Assembly (NCBI RefSeq): GCF_008705135.1
Contig: NZ_CP023694.1
Span: 8,221,001 to 8,285,000 of the forward strand
Direction: 5' to 3'
Length of the DNA: 64,000 nt
Origin: Streptomyces coeruleorubidus
Lineage (GTDB): Bacteria > Actinomycetota > Actinomycetes > Streptomycetales > Streptomycetaceae
The notes beneath the pieces were generated by a model. The model was not told the origin of the DNA, searched no databases, and worked only from the letters and a program-made list of their open reading frames with translations. The position numbers and the translations under genes are program-made. Below, one piece after another: positions 23,962-32,295 of this stretch (within the stretch, counting starts at the first letter, position 1; each line of letters opens with the position of its first letter).

Positions 23962-26580
23962 GTGCGTACCAGACGCCTCAGAGCCCGACTCGCGTTACTG
24001 CTCGCCGCGCTCCTCGCCCTCACCGGCCTGACCGCGGCACCCGCCCTCGCGGACGACCCGGCCGAGATCCACGGCCTCAAGGGCGAGTACTACACGCACT
24101 CCGCCCCCGGCGCCTTCGACTTCCACACCCTGAAGGCGACGACCTTCGACCAGGACCTCGACTTCGACAACCTGGAGCCGCGCCTGAGCTTCACCACCGG
24201 ACAGTCCGACGACGTCAGCGTCCGCTGGACCGGCAAGCTCGTCCCGGAGAGGACAGGCACCCACACCTTCTCGGTCATCGGCGACAACGGCTTCCGCCTC
24301 TGGATCGACGGGCAGCTCGCCATCGACCACTGGGTCGACGACTGGGACCGCGAACAGACCGCGCAGCCCGTCGACCTGACCGCCGGCACGCCCTACGACA
24401 TCAAGGTCGAGTACTTCGAGCACTACGGCGGCTCCAACCTCCACCTCCGCTGGACGCAGCCCGGCGGCGGCAAGGGGCCCGTCCCGCAGTCGGCGTTCCG
24501 CCTCCCCGACGGCTTCGACTACGACGGGGCCCTCGCGGCCACGGTCCAGTCCACCGGCCGCACCCTGAAGCTGGACTTCGCCCAGCCCCTCGCCGCGCCC
24601 CCGGCGAGCTTCACCGACCACCTAGAGGCGGTGATCGGCGGCGCCGCATGGCCCCTGGGCGCGGCCCGGCCGGACCCGTCCGACCCCACGTCCCTCCTGG
24701 TGACCCTCGAGGAACCGGTCGTCGGCAACAAGACCGGCACGGCCCGCGGCACCGCCGACGTCCGCTACGACGGCCGGGGCGGCCTCAGCGACGCCGACGG
24801 CAACGTTGTCAAGGAGTTCTGGACCAGCGGCCCCAATCGCTCCACCCACCAGCTACGCACCCGCTGGGCCGACGAGGTAGGACCCGGCAACGCCCTCCCG
24901 GAGTACCCGCGCCCGCAGCTGACCCGGGAAGCCTGGCAGGGCCTCAACGGCCGCTGGCAGTTCGCCGCCGCCGAGCCGGGCGAGCAGCCACCCGTGGGTA
25001 GGACGCTGAAGGAGCGCATCCTCGTCCCGTACCCGGTGGAGTCCCAGCTCTCCGGCATCGAACGGCACGAGGACCGCATGTGGTACCGCCGCACCTTCAC
25101 GGTCCCGCCCGACTGGCGGATCGGCTCCGGCAAGCGGCTCAAGCTCAACTTCGGAGCCGTCGACTGGCGCTCCGAGGTGTACGTCAACGGCACCAAGGTC
25201 GCCGAGCACGAGGGCGGCTACGACAAGTTCAGCGCCGACATCACCGACGCGCTGAAACCCGGCCGCACCCAGGAGCTGATCGTCGGCGTCTACGACCCGA
25301 CCGACTCCGCCTCCGGTGAGAACCCGCCGCTCGGCAAGCAGCGCCTGGACCCCAGCGGCATCTGGTACACCCCGTCCTCCGGCATCTGGCAGACGGTCTG
25401 GATGGAGCCGGTGGCCCGCGACCACGTGGACTCCCTGAAGCTCATCCCCGACGTGGCCGGCGAGAAGCTGACCGTTGAGGCCCGGGGCGTCCGGGACGGT
25501 GTACCGATCACGGCGACGGCGTACGACGGCCGGCGCAAGGTCGCCACGGTGAGCGGCCGCACCGGCAGCCCGCTGACACTGACCGTCCGCGACCCGCACC
25601 TGTGGTCGCCCGACGACCCGTTCCTCTACGGCCTGAAGGTGAAGGTCGGCGCCGACCGGGTCGGCAGCTACTTCGGGATGCGCTCCATCGCCGTCGAGAA
25701 GGTCAACGGCGTCCCGCGGACGATCCTCAACGGTGAGCCGGTCTTCATGATGGCCACCCTCGACCAGGGTTTCTGGCCGGACGGTCTGCACACCGCGCCC
25801 ACCGACGAGGCACTCGCCTACGACCTGAAGGCGCACAAGCGGCTCGGCTTCAACTCGGTCCGCAAGCACATCAAGGTCGAGCCGGACCGCTGGTTCCACT
25901 GGGCCGACCGGCTCGGGCTGCTGGTGTGGCAGGACATGCCCGCCATGACGGCCGGGGTGAACCCGAGCCCCGCCTCCCGCGCCCGCTACGAGCGTGAGCT
26001 GAAGGAGATGATCGACGAACACGTCAGCAGCCCGTCGGTCGTCATGTGGGTGACCTTCAACGAGGGCTGGGGCCAGTACGACGTCGGCCGGGTCGCCGAG
26101 CAGGCCAAGGCCTGGGACCCCACCCGCCTCGTCAACGGCCAGTCCGGGCTGAACCTCGGCGCCGACGGCGGCACCGGCGACATCATGGATGAGCACGGCT
26201 ATCCGAGCGCGGCCCTGCCGCCCCGCCCCGACGGCGAGCGCGCCCTGGTCAGCGGCGAGTACGGCGGGCTGGGTCTCGCGGTGCCCGGCCACGCCTGGTC
26301 GGTGCAGCAGTCGTACGTCGACGTCGACCCGGCCACCTACACGGACGACTACCTCGCGAAGCTGGACGAGGTCCGGGCGCTGGTCTGCCGGGGCGGCAAC
26401 GGGGCCGTCTACACCCAGATCGCGGACGTCGAGGGCGAGCTGAACGGCTTCCTGACGTACGACCGGGCCGTGCTGAAACCGGACACGGCCCGGCTGAGGA
26501 CAGCCCATCAGGCGCTGATCCGTGACGCCTCCCGGGTGACTCCCACGGGGTGCTCGGCGCCGCGTCCCGTGCTGGACTGA
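23962..26580 (+). CDS. Secreted PA14 + GH2 glycosidase
   Basis: An 872-residue secreted protein. Residues 1-30 are a signal peptide (ALADD). A PA14 beta-barrel at about 35-165 (GLKGEYYTH, GDNGFRLWIDGQLAIDHW) is likely sugar-binding. From about 320 comes a GH2 fold: jelly roll with LNGRWQFA and GIWQTVWMEP, Ig-like domain, then the barrel with acid/base Glu701 in FNEGWGQYD and a nucleophile candidate Glu766 in SGEYGG. Family members include beta-galactosidases, glucuronidases and mannosidases; the exact sugar is open. GTG at 23962 follows GGAGG. It is monocistronic, ending at a strong terminator, with a LacI-type operator in front. Confidence 0.87.
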   Translation: MRTRRLRARLALLLAALLALTGLTAAPALADDPAEIHGLKGEYYTHSAPGAFDFHTLKATTFDQDLDFDNLEPRLSFTTGQSDDVSVRWTGKLVPERTGTHTFSVIGDNGFRLWIDGQLAIDHWVDDWDREQTAQPVDLTAGTPYDIKVEYFEHYGGSNLHLRWTQPGGGKGPVPQSAFRLPDGFDYDGALAATVQSTGRTLKLDFAQPLAAPPASFTDHLEAVIGGAAWPLGAARPDPSDPTSLLVTLEEPVVGNKTGTARGTADVRYDGRGGLSDADGNVVKEFWTSGPNRSTHQLRTRWADEVGPGNALPEYPRPQLTREAWQGLNGRWQFAAAEPGEQPPVGRTLKERILVPYPVESQLSGIERHEDRMWYRRTFTVPPDWRIGSGKRLKLNFGAVDWRSEVYVNGTKVAEHEGGYDKFSADITDALKPGRTQELIVGVYDPTDSASGENPPLGKQRLDPSGIWYTPSSGIWQTVWMEPVARDHVDSLKLIPDVAGEKLTVEARGVRDGVPITATAYDGRRKVATVSGRTGSPLTLTVRDPHLWSPDDPFLYGLKVKVGADRVGSYFGMRSIAVEKVNGVPRTILNGEPVFMMATLDQGFWPDGLHTAPTDEALAYDLKAHKRLGFNSVRKHIKVEPDRWFHWADRLGLLVWQDMPAMTAGVNPSPASRARYERELKEMIDEHVSSPSVVMWVTFNEGWGQYDVGRVAEQAKAWDPTRLVNGQSGLNLGADGGTGDIMDEHGYPSAALPPRPDGERALVSGEYGGLGLAVPGHAWSVQQSYVDVDPATYTDDYLAKLDEVRALVCRGGNGAVYTQIADVEGELNGFLTYDRAVLKPDTARLRTAHQALIRDASRVTPTGCSAPRPVLD

Positions 26581-26596
26581 CCTCACATGCACCATG

Positions 26597-26625
26597 AGTC
26601 CCGCCCCTTTCATCGGGGCGGGACT
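26597..26625 (+). terminator. Terminator after GH2 gene
   Basis: AGTCCCGCCCC (26597-26607) pairs perfectly with GGGGCGGGACT (26615-26625), an 11-base stem with a 7-base loop, 16 bases past the GH2 stop. Confidence 0.9.
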
Positions 26626-26724
26626 TAATCTGGTGTTAACTGTACGTAGCCTGATCGTACTTGACCGTAATCGGCTGGGGGCGATTGACTGCTGGCCCAC
26701 CCGTCGTCGACGCGAGGCAAGCCC

Positions 26725-28068
26725 TTGACTGCTGACCTGCTCGCTCCTCTCGACCTGGCGTTCTGGAACATCGAGTCCGCGGACAACCCGATGCACCTCG
26801 GTGCGCTCGGGATCTTCTCGGCCCACTCGCCCGCCGCCGGTGCCCACGCGGCCGACCTGCTCGCGGCCCGCGCCGCCGGCGTGCCCGGACTGCGGATGCG
26901 GATCCGCAACGTGTGGCAGCCGCTGCCCGCCGCGCTGCGCCGGCCCCTCGCCTTCGGCGGCGCCGCCCGCGAACCCGACCCGGACTTCGATGCCCTGAAC
27001 CATGTGCGGCTGCACGCCCCGACCGCCGACTTCCACACGGTCGCGGGCCGGCTCATGGGACGTCCGCTGGAGCGTGGCCGGCCGCCGTGGGAGGCCCATG
27101 TGCTGCCCGGCGAGGACGGGACCTCCTTCGCGGTGCTGTTCAAGTTCCACCACGCCCTGGCCGACGGCCTGCGGGCGCTGACCCTCGCCGCGGGCGTCAT
27201 GGACCCGATGGACATGCCCGCGCCCCGGCCCCGCCCCGCCGAGCCCCCGCGCGGCCTGCTGCCGGACGTGCGCGAGCTGCCGGGAGTGGTGCGCGGCGCC
27301 CTGTCCGACGTGGGCCGGGCCCTGGACATCGGCGCCTCCGTCGCCCTCTCCTCACTCGACGTGCGCTCCGCCCCCGCGCTCACCTGCGAGCCGAGCGGCA
27401 CCCGCCGCACCGCCGGAGTGCTGCTCGACCTCGACGACGTGCACCGCGTCCGCAAGACCGTCGGCGGCACCGTCAACGACGTCCTGATCGCGGTCGTCGC
27501 GGGCGCGCTGCGCCGCTGGCTGGACGAACGCGGCGACGGCAGCGAGGACGTCGCGCCCCGCGCCCTGATCCCCGTCTCCAAGCGCCGCCCGCGCACCGCG
27601 TACCCGCAGGGCAACCGGCTCTCGGGTTACCTGATACGGCTTCCGGTGGACGACCCGGATCCGCTGGCCCGCCTCGCCTCGGTCCGCACCGCCATGGACC
27701 GCAACAAGGACGCCGGCCCCAACCGGGGCGCGGGCGCCGTCGCCCTGCTCGCCGACCACGTCCCGGCCCTGGCCCACCGGCTGGGCGGACCCCTGGTCGG
27801 CCAGGCGGCCCGGCTCTGGTTCGACATCCTGGTCACCAGCGTGCCCCTGCCCAGCCTCGGCCTGAAGCTCGGCGGCAACCCGCTCACCGCCGTCTTCCCC
27901 CTCGCCCCGCTGGCCCCCGGCCACTCGGTGGCGGTGGCGGTCTCGACGTACCGGGGGAGCGTCCACTACGGGCTCGTCGCCGACGGCGAAGCCGTGCCGG
28001 ACCTCGACCGGCTCGCCGCGGCCGTCACGGAGGAGGTGCGCACTCTGATCACCGCCTGCCGGTCCTGA
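26725..28068 (+). CDS. Wax ester synthase/diacylglycerol acyltransferase
   Basis: A 447-residue WS/DGAT enzyme, which joins acyl-CoA to diacylglycerol or fatty alcohols to make storage lipid at the membrane. The catalytic HHxxxDG motif is at 142-148 (HHALADG), and the second family block NDVLIAVVAGALRRWL follows near 251. The TTG start at 26725 has GAGGCAAG upstream and gives the normal N-terminus LTADLLAPLDLAFW. Streptomyces carry several paralogues; this one sits 105 bases before a zinc-ribbon SDR that may be functionally linked. TTGACC at 26661 may be part of the promoter. Confidence 0.92.
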   Translation: MTADLLAPLDLAFWNIESADNPMHLGALGIFSAHSPAAGAHAADLLAARAAGVPGLRMRIRNVWQPLPAALRRPLAFGGAAREPDPDFDALNHVRLHAPTADFHTVAGRLMGRPLERGRPPWEAHVLPGEDGTSFAVLFKFHHALADGLRALTLAAGVMDPMDMPAPRPRPAEPPRGLLPDVRELPGVVRGALSDVGRALDIGASVALSSLDVRSAPALTCEPSGTRRTAGVLLDLDDVHRVRKTVGGTVNDVLIAVVAGALRRWLDERGDGSEDVAPRALIPVSKRRPRTAYPQGNRLSGYLIRLPVDDPDPLARLASVRTAMDRNKDAGPNRGAGAVALLADHVPALAHRLGGPLVGQAARLWFDILVTSVPLPSLGLKLGGNPLTAVFPLAPLAPGHSVAVAVSTYRGSVHYGLVADGEAVPDLDRLAAAVTEEVRTLITACRS

Positions 28069-28080
28069 ACCGGGCGGGTT

Positions 28081-28098
28081 TGGCGGTGTGGCCCGCCA
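28081..28098 (+). terminator. Short hairpin between WS/DGAT and SDR genes
   Basis: TGGCGG (28081-28086) pairs with CCGCCA (28093-28098) around a 6-base loop, 12 bases after the WS/DGAT stop. A TAAAAT box at 28105-28110 just after it may be the -10 of the next gene. Weak stem, so only suggestive. Confidence 0.3.
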
Positions 28099-28173
28099 CT
28101 GACGTAAAATTCGCCCTTCGAAAGCGGGCGCGACCGGCGCGCCGCCACAGCAGAGCAGGGAACGACAGCGGCG

Positions 28174-29676
28174 ATGACGGTGACAGAGGACGGCCCGCAG
28201 GCCATGGACGAGGCGAGCGGGCTCTCGTACGGACCCGGCATCGACCCGGAGCGGCTGGCCGTCTGCCTCAGCGTGCTCGAGGAACTCGACAAGCTGGAGA
28301 TCGACCACCCGGACGCCGTCGCCGTGCGCCGGGCCACCGCGGGCGTCTACCGCACGGTCAAGCAGCGCCGCCGCCAGGAGCGCCGGGCCGCCAAGACCGC
28401 CCACGACAAGGCGGTCACGGAGGCCACGGCGACCGGCTCCGCCCAGCGCATCGACGACGAGACCGAGGGCCTGCTGCCCTCCTCGCGCACCGAGGAGGGC
28501 CGGATCGCCGGGATACTCCAGCGCCCGCGCTCCTGCTACACCTGCAAGACCCGGTACGTGGAAGTCGACTACTTCTACCACCAGCTCTGTCCCGACTGCG
28601 CCCGCGTGAACCGCGAGAAGCGCGACGTCCGGGCTGACCTCAGCGGCAAGCGCGCCCTGCTCACCGGCGGCCGCGCCAAGATCGGCATGTACATCGCGCT
28701 GAGGCTGCTGCGCGACGGCGCGCACACCACGATCACCACGCGTTTCCCGAAGGACGCCATCCGCCGCTTCAAGGCGATGGACGACTCCGCGGACTGGATC
28801 CACCGCCTGGAGGTCGTCGGCATCGACCTGCGCGACCCGGCCCAGGCCGTGGCCCTCGCGGAGCAGGTCGCCGAGGCGGGCCCGCTCGACATCCTCGTCA
28901 ACAACGCGACCCAGACCGTACGCCGCCTGCCCTCCGCCTACGCCGCGCTGGTCGAGGGTGAGAGCGCCCCGCTGCCCGCCGGTGAGCTCCCCGCCCACCA
29001 CGTCATCGGCGCCTTCAACTCCGGCGCGGTCGACGGCCTGGCCGCGCTGCCCCTGGGCACCAGCGGCCTCGACGCCCAGCAGGTCGCCGACCTCGCCCTG
29101 GTCGCGGGCAACGCCAGCGTCGAGCGGCACCTCGACGGCACGGCGATCGACGCGGGCGGGCTGGTCCCCGACGTCGTCGACAGCAACACCTGGGTGCAGA
29201 CGATCGAGCAGATCTCCCCGGTGGAGCTGCTGGAGACCCAGCTGTGCAACTACACGGCGCCGTTCATCCTGATCAGCCGGCTCCGCCCGGTCATGGCCGA
29301 GGCCGCGAAGAAGGCGGCGAGCGGACGCGCGTACGTCGTGAACGTCTCGGCCATGGAGGGCGTGTTCGGTCGCGGCTACAAGGGTGCGGGGCACCCGAAC
29401 ACGAACGCCGCCAAGGCCGCCATGAACATGGTGACGCGGACCAGTGCGCAGGAGATGTTCCAGACCGACGGGATCCTGATGACCTCGGTCGACACGGGGT
29501 GGATCACGGACGAGCGGCCTCACTACGACAAGCTGCGGCTGGCCGAGGCGGGCTTCCACGCGCCGCTGGACCTGGTCGACGGGGCGGCCCGGGTGTACGA
29601 CCCGATCGTGCGGGGTGAGGCGGGGGAGGATCTGTACGGGGTCTTCCTGAAGGACTACGAGCCGGGGAAGTGGTAG
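28174..29676 (+). CDS. Zinc-ribbon SDR-like protein lacking the catalytic Tyr
   Basis: A 500-residue protein not matching classical SDRs. Residues 1-150 form a basic helical region, then a four-cysteine zinc-ribbon-like motif: Cys121-x2-Cys124 and Cys139-x2-Cys142. A Rossmann domain follows with an altered glycine motif (LLTGGRAKIGMYIAL) and the NNATQ motif. The Ser of the catalytic set is present (VSAMEG, Ser392). At the YxxxK site the sequence is Thr410-Asn-Ala-Ala-Lys414, so the usual Tyr is missing; Tyr402 lies close by. It may bind NAD(P)(H) without standard dehydrogenase chemistry. It sits 105 bases after WS/DGAT, hinting at a lipid role, but this is inference. Confidence 0.75.
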   Translation: MTVTEDGPQAMDEASGLSYGPGIDPERLAVCLSVLEELDKLEIDHPDAVAVRRATAGVYRTVKQRRRQERRAAKTAHDKAVTEATATGSAQRIDDETEGLLPSSRTEEGRIAGILQRPRSCYTCKTRYVEVDYFYHQLCPDCARVNREKRDVRADLSGKRALLTGGRAKIGMYIALRLLRDGAHTTITTRFPKDAIRRFKAMDDSADWIHRLEVVGIDLRDPAQAVALAEQVAEAGPLDILVNNATQTVRRLPSAYAALVEGESAPLPAGELPAHHVIGAFNSGAVDGLAALPLGTSGLDAQQVADLALVAGNASVERHLDGTAIDAGGLVPDVVDSNTWVQTIEQISPVELLETQLCNYTAPFILISRLRPVMAEAAKKAASGRAYVVNVSAMEGVFGRGYKGAGHPNTNAAKAAMNMVTRTSAQEMFQTDGILMTSVDTGWITDERPHYDKLRLAEAGFHAPLDLVDGAARVYDPIVRGEAGEDLYGVFLKDYEPGKW

Positions 29677-29704
29677 GGGTTTCGGGTCTGGCGTCAGCGG
29701 GTTG

Positions 29705-29775
29705 AGTGCGGCTTGGCGCGCCCACGCGGCGGAGCCGCACGTCGATACAGCCCCGCGCCCCTAAGGGGCCGGGGT
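29705..29775. repeat. Intergenic palindromic element with two hairpins
   Basis: GTGCGGCT (29706-29713) and AGCCGCAC (29733-29740) form one stem; CCCCGCGCCCC...GGGGCCGGGG (29751-29774) forms another. The sequence looks like an intergenic element I recall as repeated many times in Streptomyces genomes, lying between convergent genes and probably acting as a bidirectional terminator. It covers the stop codon of the minus-strand SDR. Confidence 0.6.
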
Positions 29776-30525
29776 GCGCGCTGCCCGTGCCCGGGTGCCG
29801 CCGTCCACCACGAGGTCTGCCCCTGTCACCCACTCCGCCTCGTCCGACGCCAGCCACACCACCGCCCGTGCGACGTCCCCGGGCTCCCCGATCCGGCCGA
29901 GCGGCAGCCCCGCGGCGATCTGTTCCTCGCCCGGCTCCCACATGAATCGTGCCATCTCGGTGCGGACCAGGCCGGGGGAGACGGAGTTCACCCGCACCCG
30001 GGGGCCCAGCTCGCCCGCGAGCTGCTGGGTCAGGTGCAGCAGCGCGGCCTTGCTCGTGCCGTACGCGCCCACGTTCGGGCCGACATGGCCGGCGCCCTCC
30101 GTGCACACGTTGATCACCGTGCCGCCGTGCTCCGACATCCACGACCGCCACGCGCACTGCACCAGTCGCAGCGGTGCCTCGACATTGACGGTGAAGGCCT
30201 CGCGCCAGGCCTCCGGGGCCGCGTCCATGAGCGGTCCGTACGGCTGGTTGGTCGCCGCGTTGTTGACCAGGACGTCGAGGCGGCCGAACTCGCGAAGGGC
30301 CAGCTCCGTCAGCCGCCGGGGATGGCCCGGGTCGGCGAGGCTGCCCGCGAGCCCGATGCCGCCCAGTTCCAGGGCGGTCCGCCGTACTTCGCCGGCGTCG
30401 CGCGCGGTGACGCACACCAGTGCGCCCGCCGAGGCGAGCGCTTCCGCGACAGCGCGTCCGATGCCGCGCGTGGCCCCCGTGACCACGGCGGCCCTGCCCT
30501 CCAGGCCGTACGACGGTGACGTCAT
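29761..30525 (-). CDS. Classical SDR oxidoreductase
   Basis: A 254-residue short-chain dehydrogenase. The NADP-binding motif TGATRGIG is at 16-23, NNAAT at 88-92, and the catalytic YGTSK gives Tyr155 and Lys159. The position of the usual catalytic Ser (13 before Tyr) is Thr142, which can often substitute. The GGT end matches the family's VDGG tail. The reaction is probably a ketone/alcohol interconversion with unknown substrate. It converges with the zinc-ribbon SDR-like gene. Confidence 0.85.
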   Translation of the reverse strand: MTSPSYGLEGRAAVVTGATRGIGRAVAEALASAGALVCVTARDAGEVRRTALELGGIGLAGSLADPGHPRRLTELALREFGRLDVLVNNAATNQPYGPLMDAAPEAWREAFTVNVEAPLRLVQCAWRSWMSEHGGTVINVCTEGAGHVGPNVGAYGTSKAALLHLTQQLAGELGPRVRVNSVSPGLVRTEMARFMWEPGEEQIAAGLPLGRIGEPGDVARAVVWLASDEAEWVTGADLVVDGGTRARAARTPAP

Positions 30526-30951
30526 CGGCGTACCGTCTCATGACGGTCCGTCAGCCGACAGCCCCGAGGCGGCGGGGTCCTGCGCCACCGTCTGGAAACC
30601 GCCGGTGCGGGCTTAAGCCGTTCGAGTGATCCGTAAAACGTCCTTTCCATGGTAAATCGGTGCGTAAACCCGAGTTGAACACGGGATGACGCGCGATCGT
30701 TACCGGCAGTTTTCAGCCCCATCGAGCGGGGGGCCGCTCATTTGGTTAATCTGGGGCCGACGGACAGCAGGACGGGACCCACACCCACGGTCCGTCATGG
30801 GACAAGCCGGTACACCACGGCCCGCGCTCCCGCGAATTACCGGCGCCACCGCGTCCGAACTGCATCTTGGCATCAGACCCGAGCGGGCGTCAGGCGTAGA
30901 GCAGGACCGGCGCGCACGTCCCGAGGGTGACCGACACATAAGGAGTGCGCG
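30526..30951. promoter_or_regulatory. Long leader upstream of small gene
   Basis: 426 bases between two divergent genes. No further gene is supported. The part 30,610-30,720 is less GC-rich than the rest and probably holds promoters for one or both sides, but I could not pick a firm -35/-10 pair. A leader of this length before a 57-residue gene is notable. Confidence 0.35.
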
Positions 30952-31125
30952 GTGACACCGGAAAAGACGAATCGCGAGCAACGCCCCAAGGAACGCACCG
31001 AGCGCAAGGGCCGCCGGTCCGACGAGCTCGGCAGCCTCGATGTGTGGGCCCGGTCGGCCCCGATCCGCCTCGCGGGCTACGAGGAGGACCTCGCCGAGCC
31101 CCACATCCTGCCCAGCGTCGACTGA
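30952..31125 (+). CDS. Small 57-residue protein of unknown function
   Basis: Starts with GTG at 30952, six bases after a perfect AAGGAG, and ends with TGA at 31123-31125. The N-terminal half (to about residue 25) is strongly basic and polar (EKTNREQRPKERTERKGRR). The C-terminal half is different: GSLDVWARSAPIRLAGYEED, then an acidic, Pro-containing end LAEPHILPSVD. It has no cysteine, signal or membrane segment. The sharp split into a charged leader and a distinct C-terminus resembles a peptide precursor or a small binding protein, but no maturation enzyme is adjacent. It was found by reading the sequence; function unknown. Confidence 0.7.
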   Translation: MTPEKTNREQRPKERTERKGRRSDELGSLDVWARSAPIRLAGYEEDLAEPHILPSVD

Positions 31126-31152
31126 ACGGGCGCCGTACCCTCCGCGTTCGCC

Positions 31153-31191
31153 GATCAGCATGGGCGTGCCAGACTCGCGTCCATGCTGATC
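31153..31191 (+). promoter_or_regulatory. Inverted repeat containing a start codon
   Basis: GATCAGCATGG (31153-31163) and CCATGCTGATC (31181-31191) are perfect 11-base inverted copies 17 bases apart. The right arm contains the ATG (31183) of the GNAT gene. No ribosome site precedes that ATG, and a CAGACT box (31170-31175) lies 7 bases upstream of it, as in leaderless promoters. Confidence 0.4.
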
Positions 31192-31665
31192 AGGGAAGCA
31201 ACGGCTGACGACTGGCCGCGCATCTGGCCGTTCTGGCACCGCATCGTCGCCGCGGGTGAGACCTACGCATGGGACCCGGGCACCTCCGAGGACGAGGCCC
31301 GGGTCCTGTGGATGAATCCGGCGAAACGCGTCTACGTCGTCGAGGACGACGGCGGCGGCGTCGTCGCCTCCGCCTACCTCACCCCCAACTACGGCGGTCC
31401 CGCCGCCCGCATCGCCAACGCCGGTTTCATGGTCGACCCGGACCAGGGCGGCCGGGGCTACGGCCGGGCCCTCGCCGAACACCTCCTGACCGAGGCCCGG
31501 GCCGCCGGTTACCGGGGCATGGTGTTCAACGCCGTCGTCGAGACCAACCCGGCCGTGAAGCTGTGGACCTCCCTCGGCTTCACGATCCTCGGCACGGTGC
31601 CCGACGCGTTCGACCATCCCCGGCACGGCCTCGTGGGACTGCACGTCATGTACCGGGCGCTCTAG
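31183..31665 (+). CDS. GNAT acetyltransferase, phosphinothricin-type
   Basis: A 160-residue GNAT. The acetyl-CoA-binding loop is DQGGRGYGRALAEHLLTEAR, preceded by NAGFMVDP, and followed by the NPAVKLWTSLGFTILGTVP block. These features match acetyltransferases related to phosphinothricin/methionine sulfoximine and other small amines. The substrate cannot be named. No ribosome site is visible before the ATG, so translation may be leaderless. A second GNAT gene follows after 24 bases, suggesting co-transcription. Confidence 0.87.
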   Translation: MLIREATADDWPRIWPFWHRIVAAGETYAWDPGTSEDEARVLWMNPAKRVYVVEDDGGGVVASAYLTPNYGGPAARIANAGFMVDPDQGGRGYGRALAEHLLTEARAAGYRGMVFNAVVETNPAVKLWTSLGFTILGTVPDAFDHPRHGLVGLHVMYRAL

Positions 31666-31689
31666 AGCATCAGCACATCGGAGGGATCC

Positions 31690-32295
31690 ATGGCCGGCTT
31701 TCGGGTGAGGCCTCTGGACGCGGCCCGCTGGCCCGACTTCGCCGGTCTGGTCGAGCGGCACAACGGCGTGTGGGGCGGCTGCTGGTGCATGGCCTTCCAC
31801 CCCGAGGGCCTGAGCCGCACCAAGACACCCGAACAGAACCGCGCCGAGAAGGAGAGCCGGGTCCGCGAGGGCCGCGCGCACGCCGCCCTCGTCTACGACG
31901 GCCAGGACTGCGTGGGGTGGTGCCAGTTCGGGCCGACGCCCGAACTGCCCCGCATCAAACACCGGCGTGCCTACGAGAAGGACTTCGACGTCCTTCCGGA
32001 CTGGCGGATCACCTGCTTCTTCGTCGACCGGGCCCACCGCCGCCAGGGCGTGGCCGCCGCCGCCCTCGACGGCGCCCTCCACGAGATCGCACGCCTCGGC
32101 GGCGGCACCGTGGAGGGCTACCCCGAGGACGCCGAGGGCCGGTCCGTCTCCGCGTCGTTCCTGTACACCGGCACGGTGACGCTGTTCGAGAGCCACGGCT
32201 TCGAGCGGGTCCGGCGCCTCGGCAAGCACCACTGGGTGGTGGCCAGGACGGTCTCCCGGGCGGCCGTCAGGGACGGGCGTACGGTCGCGTCATGA
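31690..32295 (+). CDS. GNAT-family acetyltransferase
   Basis: A 201-residue GNAT-like protein with an N-terminal Trp/Cys-rich segment (NGVWGGCWCMAFHPEG) and the acetyl-CoA loop HRRQGVAAAALDGALHEIAR. The C-terminal part contains LFESHGFERVRRLGKHHWVV. GGAGGG precedes the ATG at 31690. It overlaps the convergent VOC gene by 29 bases. The CWCM patch is characteristic of a Streptomyces subgroup, but no substrate is known to me. Confidence 0.83.
   Translation: MAGFRVRPLDAARWPDFAGLVERHNGVWGGCWCMAFHPEGLSRTKTPEQNRAEKESRVREGRAHAALVYDGQDCVGWCQFGPTPELPRIKHRRAYEKDFDVLPDWRITCFFVDRAHRRQGVAAAALDGALHEIARLGGGTVEGYPEDAEGRSVSASFLYTGTVTLFESHGFERVRRLGKHHWVVARTVSRAAVRDGRTVAS

Noticed and set aside
24853..27153. 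A 766-codon minus-strand frame opposite the GH2 gene and WS/DGAT start
   Set aside because: Shadow; it also crosses the strong terminator at 26597-26625.
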